Positions 15,820-22,475 of a DNA stretch of 23,235 bases are shown here, in pieces. The position numbers and the translations under genes are program-made. The DNA is from Proteobacteria bacterium UBA2383. Lineage in GTDB: Bacteria; Pseudomonadota; Gammaproteobacteria; Competibacterales; Competibacteraceae. The DNA lies in NCBI GenBank assembly GCA_002343485.1, contig DDST01000015.1, positions 1-23,235 on the forward strand, in the 5' to 3' direction. A model generated the notes under the pieces. That model had not been told where the DNA came from. It was given only the letters and a program-made list of their open reading frames with translations, and made no database searches. How positions within the stretch are numbered: the first letter of the stretch is position 1; every line of letters starts with the position of its first letter.

Positions 15820-17313
15820 ATGGCTGAAACCAGTGCGAGTGAGGTTCAAACCGAAGTTGAAACTCTGGAGGCAGGTGACTTTTCTTCGCTGTTGCAGCGG
15901 GAGTTCAAACCCAAATCTGATCAAGCTAAGGAAGCGGTTGAATTTGCGGTTAAGACTCTTGCAGAACAAGCGCTGCAGTACACCACTCTGGTCTCCAAGG
16001 ATGTCATCAAATCCATCGAGTCGATGATTGCAGCGATTGATAAAAAGATCACCGACCAGCTAAACGTGATCCTGCATCATCCCGATTTCCAAGCCCTAGA
16101 AAGCGCCTGGCGCGGCCTGCATCATCTGGTCAACAACACTGAGACTGATGAGATGCTTAAGATTCGCGTCATGAACATCTCCAAAAAGGAGCTGCACAAG
16201 ACGCTGAAGAAATACAAGGGAACAGCTTGGGATCAAAGCCCGCTCTTCAAGAAAATCTATGAGGAAGAGTACGGGCAGTTCGGCGGCGAGCCTTACGGAT
16301 GCCTGGTCGGAGATTACTACTTCGATCAAAGCCCGCCAGATGTCGAGTTGCTCGGGGAAATTTCCAAGATTGCCGCCGCCGCTCACACGCCGTTCATTGC
16401 CGCTGCCGCACCGACCGTGATGCAGATGGACTCCTGGCAGGAGCTAAGTAATCCGCGCGACATCACCAAAATTTTCCAAACCCCAGAATACGCCGGCTGG
16501 CGCTCGCTGCGTGAGTCTGAAGATTCCCGCTATATCGGCTTAACCATGCCGCGTTTTCTGGCTCGCCTGCCTTATGGATCCAAAACCGATCCAGTCGAAG
16601 AGTTCGATTTCGAGGAAGACGCCGAAGGCAGTGATCACACCAAGTATGTCTGGGCTAATTCTGCCTACGCCATGGCGGTCAACATCAACCGGGCCTTCAA
16701 GTTGTACGGCTGGTGCACCCGTATTCGCGGTGTCGAATCAGGCGGTTCAGTGGAAGGATTACCTTCCCATACCTTCCCCACCGACGATGGCGGCGTGGAC
16801 ATGAAGTGCCCCACTGAAATCGCCATCAGCGACCGGCGCGAGGCTGAGCTTTCGAAGAACGGTTTTCTACCGCTGATCCATCGCAAGAACTCGGATTTTG
16901 CTGCCTTCATTGGCGCGCAGTCGCTGCAAAAGCCTGCCGAATATGATGACCCGGATGCGACCGCTAATGCCAATCTGTCAGCCCGCTTACCCTATCTGTT
17001 CTCAACCTGCCGCTTTGCGCACTATCTGAAGTGTATCGTCCGCGACAAGATTGGTTCGTTCAAAGAGCGCGACGACATGCAGCGCTGGTTGCAGAGCTGG
17101 ATTTCGAATTACGTCGATGGCGCGCCGGCGACCTCGTCCGAAATCACCAAATCCAAGTATCCGTTGGCTGCTGCTGAGGTCGTGGTGGAAGAAATAGAAG
17201 GGAATCCAGGTTATTACAGTGCCAAATTCTTCCTGCGGCCACACTATCAGCTTGAGGGCCTAACTGTGTCACTACGATTAGTCTCAAAACTCCCTTCAGC
17301 GAAAGGAGGTTAG
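15820..17313 (+). CDS. tssC: T6SS contractile sheath large subunit TssC (VipB)
   Basis: A 497-residue TssC, full length for the family. Recognisable segments are LESAWRGLHHLV (93-104), YGQFGGEPYGCLVGDYYFD (151-169), PRFLARLPYG, YVWANSAYAMA and the C-terminal YYSAKFFLRPHYQLEGL that packs into the sheath wall. The N-terminal helix, which in some sheath classes contacts ClpV, is present as LLQREFKPKSDQAKEAV. GAGGAG (15805-15810) sits 9 nt before ATG 15820, so coupling to tssB with equal expression is expected. A long 264-nt gap separates it from hcp. Confidence 0.97.
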   Translation: MAETSASEVQTEVETLEAGDFSSLLQREFKPKSDQAKEAVEFAVKTLAEQALQYTTLVSKDVIKSIESMIAAIDKKITDQLNVILHHPDFQALESAWRGLHHLVNNTETDEMLKIRVMNISKKELHKTLKKYKGTAWDQSPLFKKIYEEEYGQFGGEPYGCLVGDYYFDQSPPDVELLGEISKIAAAAHTPFIAAAAPTVMQMDSWQELSNPRDITKIFQTPEYAGWRSLRESEDSRYIGLTMPRFLARLPYGSKTDPVEEFDFEEDAEGSDHTKYVWANSAYAMAVNINRAFKLYGWCTRIRGVESGGSVEGLPSHTFPTDDGGVDMKCPTEIAISDRREAELSKNGFLPLIHRKNSDFAAFIGAQSLQKPAEYDDPDATANANLSARLPYLFSTCRFAHYLKCIVRDKIGSFKERDDMQRWLQSWISNYVDGAPATSSEITKSKYPLAAAEVVVEEIEGNPGYYSAKFFLRPHYQLEGLTVSLRLVSKLPSAKGG

Positions 17314-17354
17314 CGGTCCAAAATGGACGGGGACGAGGTCATTTTGATGAGTTC

Positions 17355-17381
17355 ATGCTCAAGATACTGAATCAGGAGCAA
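17355..17381. promoter_or_regulatory. Imperfect 27-bp palindrome, candidate enhancer-binding site
   Basis: The arms ATGCTCAAGATAC (17355-17367) and GAATCAGGAGCAA (17369-17381) are reverse complements at 9 of 13 positions around one central base, with the pattern TGCTC-N2-GAT-N-C. The centre lies about 87 bp upstream of the start predicted from the sigma-54 promoter at 17429-17444, which is within the usual range for upstream activating sequences of bacterial enhancer-binding proteins. Confidence 0.5.
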
Positions 17382-17428
17382 GCCTCTTCAGACCTAAAAT
17401 ATCCATGCTAATGAGTACCTTACAGATA

Positions 17429-17444
17429 TGGCACAGGATGTGCT
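17429..17444 (+). promoter_or_regulatory. Sigma-54 (-24/-12) promoter of hcp
   Basis: TGGCACAGGATGTGCT matches the RpoN consensus TGGCACG-N4-TTGCW. The invariant GG and GC are exactly 10 bp apart, the full TGGCAC is present, and only two consensus positions differ (A for G after TGGCAC, G for the first T of TTGC). The predicted transcription start is near 17455, giving a leader of about 123 nt before hcp. T6SS loci in several gammaproteobacteria are controlled by RpoN and a dedicated activator (VasH type); no such activator is encoded in this window. Confidence 0.72.
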
Positions 17445-17516
17445 ATATTCAAGTTGAGAGCGTGATCAAACCGAATTTTAAGACTGGACGGTATCGATCA
17501 CCTGCTCAGTGCAAGG

Positions 17517-17549
17517 CGCGCAATTCAGCAGATAGGTTTGAATAGCGCG
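17517..17549 (+). other. Stem-loop in the hcp leader
   Basis: CGCGCAATTCA (17517-17527) and TGAATAGCGCG (17539-17549) pair at 10 of 11 positions with one A-A mismatch around an 11-nt loop. The stem ends 15 nt before the ribosome binding site GGAGGT (17565-17570). It may stabilise the abundant hcp mRNA or modulate its translation. Confidence 0.5.
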
Positions 17550-17577
17550 ATGATCAATCCCACTGGAGGTAAATGAC

Positions 17578-18081
17578 ATGGCTTATGACTCATACATGCA
17601 GGTTTCGAACGGCATTGAAGGCGAAAGCACGGCCAAGGGCTACGAAAAATGGATCAAGCTGTACAGTTACAGCTTTAGCTCAAGCAATCCATCCACGGTC
17701 AGTTCCGGTTCGACCGGTCTGTCTTCGGGACGCACCTCGGTCAGCTCCTTTAGCTGCACGATGAAACGCGAGAAGGCGACTCCGCAGCTATTCGGGTTCA
17801 TGACCTCAGGTCAGCATATCGACAAAATCATTGTGCATCTGACGAAGAACGTCGGCGCCAAGGGCGCTGTACAAAAGCCCTTTGAGATTTACACTTTTGA
17901 CAACTGTCTGGTCGAGCATGTGGACTGGTCGGGTAGCGGCGGCGAAGATGAACCTTTCAGCAATGTGAGCTTCGCCTACGCTAAGGTAACGGTGCATTAC
18001 GAGCAGCAGGATACTAAGGGCGGCACCGTCGGCAAACCGGTGGAAGCCTCCTTCGATCAGACCACGGTGGAAGTGGCTTGA
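17578..18081 (+). CDS. hcp: T6SS tube protein Hcp (TssD)
   Basis: A 167-residue Hcp of the Hcp1 type, whose hexameric rings stack into the inner tube expelled on contraction and also chaperone small effectors. Family motifs include YEKWIKLYSYSFSSSNP, SSFSCTMKREKATPQLF, HIDKIIVHLTKN, FDNCLVEHVDWSGSGG and SNVSFAYAKVTVHYEQQD. There is no signal peptide, as expected. The ribosome binding site GGAGGT (17565-17570) is strong, 7 nt before the ATG. The gene has its own sigma-54 promoter and is followed by an intrinsic terminator, which together fit the large excess of Hcp needed over baseplate proteins. There is no C-terminal extension, so it is a structural Hcp and not an evolved effector Hcp. Confidence 0.98.
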   Translation: MAYDSYMQVSNGIEGESTAKGYEKWIKLYSYSFSSSNPSTVSSGSTGLSSGRTSVSSFSCTMKREKATPQLFGFMTSGQHIDKIIVHLTKNVGAKGAVQKPFEIYTFDNCLVEHVDWSGSGGEDEPFSNVSFAYAKVTVHYEQQDTKGGTVGKPVEASFDQTTVEVA

Positions 18082-18089
18082 TCAATTCC

Positions 18090-18118
18090 AAAGCCGGTGG
18101 GCAACTGCCGGCTTTTTT
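18090..18118 (+). terminator. Intrinsic terminator after hcp
   Basis: AAAGCCGG (18090-18097) pairs with CCGGCTTT (18108-18115). The inner wobble pairs and a GCAA tetraloop extend the stem to about 11 bp, and it runs directly into a six-T tract (18113-18118). It lies 9 nt after the hcp stop. It would reduce readthrough into tagJ-tssEFGH and raise the ratio of hcp mRNA to downstream mRNA. Confidence 0.88.
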
Positions 18119-18141
18119 GCCGTAATCTAAGGAGAGCGCTG

Positions 18142-18972
18142 ATGCTATTGGGTGAGTTGTTGGCAGAACGCAGTCTGCAACCGGTGCTGACCAAGGTGCA
18201 GGATCAGGTACGCCGGGAACCGGCTAATTCGAAGCATCGGATTTTCCTATTTCAACTTCTGGCTATCATGGGGCAATGGGAGCGGGCGTTGACTCAGTTG
18301 AATGTGCTGGAAGAGATGGATGCCAGCAGCCTGCCGATGGTGCAGACTTACCGCGAGGCGCTGCGTTGCGAAATGCTGCGCGCCGAGGTCTTTGCCGGCC
18401 GCCGGTCACCGCTAATTTTTGGCGATCCGGAACCGTGGGTAGCCTTGCTGCTGGAGGCGCTACGTCTCACCGCCGAAGGTCACTACCAACAAGCGGCACC
18501 TATCCGGGAACAAGCCTTCGAGACAGCACCCGCCTCCTCCGGCATGATTGACAATCAACCGTTTACTTGGATCGCCGACGCCGATAGCCGATTAGGCCCG
18601 GTGCTTGAGGCGATTGTCAATGGCCGCTATTTTTGGATTCCTTTTCAGCGAATTAGCAGCATCAAATTGGAAGCACCCGCTGATTTGCGCGATCTAGTCT
18701 GGATGCCAGCCCTCTTCACCTGGCGCAATGGCGGTGAAGCCGTTGGCCTGATTCCCGCCCGGTATCCAGGTTCGCAAACCAGCCCTGATCCGTCTTTACA
18801 GTTGAGCCACAAGACAGAATGGATTGAACAGGAGGAAGATGTCTATATCGGCATGGGACAGCGGATGCTGGCAAGTGATGAGGGAGAGTATCCGCTGTTG
18901 GATGTCCGTCTGCTACGATTAGGGGAAGAATCCGAGCGATCGGTAGAACACCTCCCAACGGAATCTCCGTAA
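18142..18972 (+). CDS. tagJ: T6SS accessory protein TagJ (ImpE/SciE family)
   Basis: A 276-residue TagJ (HsiE1/ImpE), a soluble accessory protein found in a subset of T6SS. In P. aeruginosa it binds the sheath subunit TssB and offers a ClpV-binding helix. Visible features are the N-terminal helical repeat region (about 1-100, with QRREP/EPANSKHRIFLFQLLAIMGQWERALTQL-like TPR-type helices) and the C-terminal ImpE region (FTWIADADSRLGPVLEAIVNGRYFW, PADLRDLVWMPA, GLIPARYPGS). ATG 18142 has GGAG (18131-18134) 7 nt upstream. It follows the hcp terminator and precedes tssE by 25 nt, the HSI-I order. Confidence 0.92.
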   Translation: MLLGELLAERSLQPVLTKVQDQVRREPANSKHRIFLFQLLAIMGQWERALTQLNVLEEMDASSLPMVQTYREALRCEMLRAEVFAGRRSPLIFGDPEPWVALLLEALRLTAEGHYQQAAPIREQAFETAPASSGMIDNQPFTWIADADSRLGPVLEAIVNGRYFWIPFQRISSIKLEAPADLRDLVWMPALFTWRNGGEAVGLIPARYPGSQTSPDPSLQLSHKTEWIEQEEDVYIGMGQRMLASDEGEYPLLDVRLLRLGEESERSVEHLPTESP

Positions 18973-18997
18973 ACCCTAGTGATTTTTCCTGACTTCC

Positions 18998-19516
18998 GTG
19001 GCTGAATTGACTGCTCAGGAGCGATTACAGCCTTCGCTTCTGGATCGACTAACCGATGACGAGCCTGATCAGTCGCAAGAATCCCGCGAAAAGCGGGTTC
19101 TGTCGATGAGCCGGTTGCGGGACTGTGTGCTGCGCGATCTAGCCTGGCTATTCAACGCTAGCCGCCCACTAAATCCCGATCAAATGGAACGTTACCCTTT
19201 TGCTGCCAGTTCTGTTCTAAATTTTGGCATCCCCCCTCTGGCCGGGATGACCGTTCGCATTCTTGATCTCAACATGTTGGAAAACCTATTGCGCCAATCG
19301 GTGATCGATTTCGAGCCGCGCATTTTACGGGGCACCTTGCGGGTACGAGCAAATTTGACTGCTGCACAGATGAGTCATAATGCCTTGACGTTTGAAATTG
19401 AAGGTGAATTATGGGGACAACCTCTGCCACAGCAACTGTATCTAAAAACTGAGATTGATCTGGAGAGCGGTCAGGTGAAGGTTGAAGAGGAAGCCCGAAA
19501 GTCGAGGGTCCGCTGA
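18998..19516 (+). CDS. tssE: T6SS baseplate protein TssE (gp25-like)
   Basis: A 172-residue TssE related to the phage T4 baseplate wedge protein gp25, which seeds sheath polymerisation. The N-terminal motif ELTAQERLQPSLLDRLTDDEP and the core segments CVLRDLAWLFNA, YPFAASSVLNFGIPPLAG and LLRQSVIDFEPRIL are typical. Translation probably starts at GTG 18998, because family similarity reaches that codon. No Shine-Dalgarno is visible before it, so initiation is predicted to be weak. The stop codon shares one base with the tssF start. Confidence 0.93.
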   Translation: MAELTAQERLQPSLLDRLTDDEPDQSQESREKRVLSMSRLRDCVLRDLAWLFNASRPLNPDQMERYPFAASSVLNFGIPPLAGMTVRILDLNMLENLLRQSVIDFEPRILRGTLRVRANLTAAQMSHNALTFEIEGELWGQPLPQQLYLKTEIDLESGQVKVEEEARKSRVR

Positions 19517-21393
19517 TGGATCCTCGCCTGCTTCAGTACTACAACCGGGAACTTCAGTTTCTGCGCGAACTGGGAGGTGAATTTGCCCAGGAGTTCCCGA
19601 AAATCGCTGGACGCCTCGGACTCGAAGGTTTTGAATGTGCCGACCCTTATGTCGAACGCCTGCTAGAGGGCTTCAGCTTCCTGGCGGCGCGGGTGCAACT
19701 CAAAATCGATGCTGAATTTCCCCAGTTCACTCAGCATTTACTGGAAGTCATCTACCCGCATTATCTGGCGCCCACCCCCTCCATGGCCGTCGCGCGCTTT
19801 GTGCCGGATCCCACTGAGGGCGCGCTTGAACAAGGATTCCTGATTCCCAGAGACACTGAATTGCGTAGCCTGCTGGGTAAAGGTGAACAAACTTCCTGTG
19901 AATATCGCACGGCACATCCAGTCACCCTATGGCCACTGGAGATTACCGAGGCGCAGTACTTTGCGGGTAAGGAACCGGTCGCTTCGCTGGACCTGCCGGA
20001 CGCGCACAAAATCCGGGCCGGCATCCGTTTGCGACTACGCACGACCCTACCCGGGTTACCGTTCAGCAAGCTGCCACTGGACCGGTTGAGCCTGTATCTA
20101 CAGGGCAGCGATGCGCTACCCATGCATCTGTACGAGCAGTTGCTGGCCAATGCAGTCACGCTGGTTGCACGGCCTGGTCAACGGCCAGCTCCCTGGCATG
20201 AAGTGATCGCTGGCCATTCAATTCAGCGAATGGGATTTGAGGAAGAGCAGGCGCTGTTACCTTATGTGCCACCCTCGTTCCAGGGTTATCGCCTGCTGCA
20301 GGAATATTTTGCTTTCCCGCAACGCTATCTTTTCATTGAACTGAGTGGACTCGGTGCATCGGTGCGCCGATGCGCTGGTGAAGAGCTGGAAATCCTGATC
20401 CTGCTCAACCGCGCCGATCCAACACTGGAAAACCGGGTGGCGGCAGAGAATTTTGTCCTGTTCTGCGCCCCCGCGATTAATCTATTCCCAAAGCGCGCCG
20501 ACCGCATTCATCTTGGCCCCCAAGCCGCTGAATATCATGTGATTCCGGATCGCACCCGGCCCATGGATTTTGAGGTCTATCAGGTCAAAGGGGTGACCGG
20601 GATCGGTGCCGATGGCGATGAACAGGAGTTTCTGCCATTTTATGCCCACTATGACCGATTGAACCAGAACAGCCAGCGATCATTCTATACGGTACATCGT
20701 TTGCCAAGACTGCTATCCAGCCATCAGCGGCGGATTGGGCCGCGTTCCAGCTACATCGGCAGCGAAATCTATCTGGCGCTGGTGGATGCCGATGAGACGC
20801 CCTATCGCGGTAATTTGCAACAATTGGCGGTTTCCACACTCTGCACTAATCGTGATTTACCGCTGCATATGCCAGTCGGGCGGGGAGAAACTGATTTTAC
20901 CCTGAGTTCTGGCGCACCCGTAAAATCGATCCGGTGTGTGACCGGTCCCTCTCAGCCGCGTTTCTCGCGCGCCCATGGCGATACCGCTTGGCGATTAATT
21001 AGCCACTTAAGCCTCAATTACTTATCGATCACCGATACTGACAATCGACAGGGTGCGGCCGCTCTGCGCGAGTTGCTGGCGCTGTATGGCGATCTGGCGG
21101 AGGCGACTGTGCAAAGGCAGATTGACGGCGTGTTCTCGGTGCAAGCCCAGCCCATTACCCGGCGGGCACCGGTGCCCGGTCCGATTGCCTTCGCCCGAGG
21201 CCATGAGGTGACGGTGCATCTAGATGAGGCTGCCTTCGAAGGAGCCGGCGCTTTTTTACTGGGCGCGGTTCTAGAACGATTCTTCGCCAAATACGCCTCC
21301 ATCAACTCCTTCACTGAAACGGTCGTTCGCTCGACCGAACGGGGTGAGATCATTCGATGGCCAGCCCGGATCGGACGTCGGCATACACTGTAG
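19516..21393 (+). CDS. tssF: T6SS baseplate protein TssF
   Basis: A 625-residue TssF, equivalent to phage gp6 wedge subunits, which forms the TssE-TssF-TssG baseplate wedge. The N-terminus MDPRLLQYYNRELQFLRELG, the segment AEFPQFTQHLLEVIYPHYLAPTPSM and the C-terminal INSFTETVVRSTERGEIIRW are characteristic. The ATG overlaps the tssE stop (TGATG), so translation is coupled, and its 3' end overlaps tssG by 37 nt. The length is normal, with no frameshift visible. Confidence 0.97.
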   Translation: MDPRLLQYYNRELQFLRELGGEFAQEFPKIAGRLGLEGFECADPYVERLLEGFSFLAARVQLKIDAEFPQFTQHLLEVIYPHYLAPTPSMAVARFVPDPTEGALEQGFLIPRDTELRSLLGKGEQTSCEYRTAHPVTLWPLEITEAQYFAGKEPVASLDLPDAHKIRAGIRLRLRTTLPGLPFSKLPLDRLSLYLQGSDALPMHLYEQLLANAVTLVARPGQRPAPWHEVIAGHSIQRMGFEEEQALLPYVPPSFQGYRLLQEYFAFPQRYLFIELSGLGASVRRCAGEELEILILLNRADPTLENRVAAENFVLFCAPAINLFPKRADRIHLGPQAAEYHVIPDRTRPMDFEVYQVKGVTGIGADGDEQEFLPFYAHYDRLNQNSQRSFYTVHRLPRLLSSHQRRIGPRSSYIGSEIYLALVDADETPYRGNLQQLAVSTLCTNRDLPLHMPVGRGETDFTLSSGAPVKSIRCVTGPSQPRFSRAHGDTAWRLISHLSLNYLSITDTDNRQGAAALRELLALYGDLAEATVQRQIDGVFSVQAQPITRRAPVPGPIAFARGHEVTVHLDEAAFEGAGAFLLGAVLERFFAKYASINSFTETVVRSTERGEIIRWPARIGRRHTL

Positions 21394-22388
21394 ATCTATT
21401 CGAGGCATTGCGGCGCAAACCGCATGCCTTCCATCTCTTCCAGGCGTTGCGGCGGCTGGAGTGCCACTATCGGGAACAGCCCCGGCTGGGGAAGGCCACC
21501 CGTCTGCGGGATGATCCGGTGCGGTTAACGCAAGAGCCATCGATGGCCTTCGCACCATCCACGCTGGCATCCTTCGATCCTGGCGACGAAGGACATCCGC
21601 CCCACTTGGCCGAATATTTCCTGGGGCTGTTCGGACCACAGGGGCCATTACCGCTGCATCTGACCGAATACGCCTATGAACGGAAGCGGGCCTGCGGTGA
21701 CCGCACCTTCTCTCGTTTTGCTGACGTGTTTCACCACCGGATATTGAGCCTGTTTTACCGGGCTTGGGCGGACGCACAACCAACAGTCAGTTTCGATCGA
21801 CCGGAAACCGATCGTTTTAACGTTTATATTGGTGCCGCATTTGGGCTGGGAATGCCGTCTCTATGGAAGAGAGATATGGCACCGGATTTAGCCAAGTTTC
21901 ACTACGCAGGCCGGTTGTCATGCCAAACCCGCAATGCTGAAGGACTCGAAGCGATTCTGGCAGACTTTTTTCATTTGCCAGTCCTGATCGAAACCTTCGT
22001 TGGTCACTGGCTACCGCTTTCTGCCACTAGTCAATGCCGGCTGGGAGAAACTCCGGCAACGGGGTTGTTAGGAATGACAGCGGTCATCGGTGAACGGGTA
22101 TGGGATTGCCAATACAAGTTTCGCATTGTGATCGGCCCAATGGGATTAGCGGAATTCCAACGCTTTCTGCCAGGCAGCGAAAGTCTGCGCCGCCTGGTCG
22201 CCTGGGTACGCAACTATACCGGTGACGAACTACTGTGGGATGTCAATCTCATTCTCAAGAAAGAGGAAGTCCCGCCGCTCAAGCTGGGCGAGAAATCACA
22301 ACTGGGCTGGACAACCTGGTTGACCACTCAGCCGCTGGCGCACGACGCCGATGACCTGAAACTAGATGCGGTAACTTACTGTACATAA
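21357..22388 (+). CDS. tssG: T6SS baseplate protein TssG
   Basis: A 343-residue TssG, partner of TssF in the baseplate wedge and contact point to TssK. Family signatures are FEALRRKPHAFHLFQALRRLE, DDPVRLTQEPSMAFAPSTL, FLGLFGPQGPLPLHLTEYAYER and ADFFHLPVLIETFVGHWLPL. ATG 21357 lies within the last codons of tssF (37-nt overlap in another frame), a conserved arrangement that keeps the two proteins in proportion. The stop at 22386-22388 is followed by a large hairpin before tssH. Confidence 0.96.
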   Translation: MASPDRTSAYTVDLFEALRRKPHAFHLFQALRRLECHYREQPRLGKATRLRDDPVRLTQEPSMAFAPSTLASFDPGDEGHPPHLAEYFLGLFGPQGPLPLHLTEYAYERKRACGDRTFSRFADVFHHRILSLFYRAWADAQPTVSFDRPETDRFNVYIGAAFGLGMPSLWKRDMAPDLAKFHYAGRLSCQTRNAEGLEAILADFFHLPVLIETFVGHWLPLSATSQCRLGETPATGLLGMTAVIGERVWDCQYKFRIVIGPMGLAEFQRFLPGSESLRRLVAWVRNYTGDELLWDVNLILKKEEVPPLKLGEKSQLGWTTWLTTQPLAHDADDLKLDAVTYCT

Positions 22389-22392
22389 GTCC

Positions 22393-22445
22393 AAAGGTGA
22401 AAGGCTAAAGAATCAGCATGGTTTGAGCTTTAGCCTTTCACCTTT
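22393..22445. repeat. Perfect 18-bp inverted repeat between tssG and tssH
   Basis: AAAGGTGAAAGGCTAAAG (22393-22410) and CTTTAGCCTTTCACCTTT (22428-22445) are exact reverse complements around a 17-nt loop. There is no T-run, so it is not a standard terminator. It could be a dispersed hairpin element or an mRNA processing or stability structure between the baseplate genes and the ATPase gene. Confidence 0.85.
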
Positions 22446-22475
22446 CATCTTTCACTTCCAAAGGAGTCCGAATCC

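Noticed and set aside
17316..17328. GTCCA-AAA-TGGAC as the tssC terminator
   Set aside because: The stem is only 5 bp and no T-run follows.
17323..17370. Short ORF MDGDEVILMSSCSRY after tssC, with AAAGGAGGT upstream
   Set aside because: Only 15 codons, the Shine-Dalgarno is about 13 nt from the ATG, and the ORF covers the candidate enhancer palindrome. It is most likely chance.
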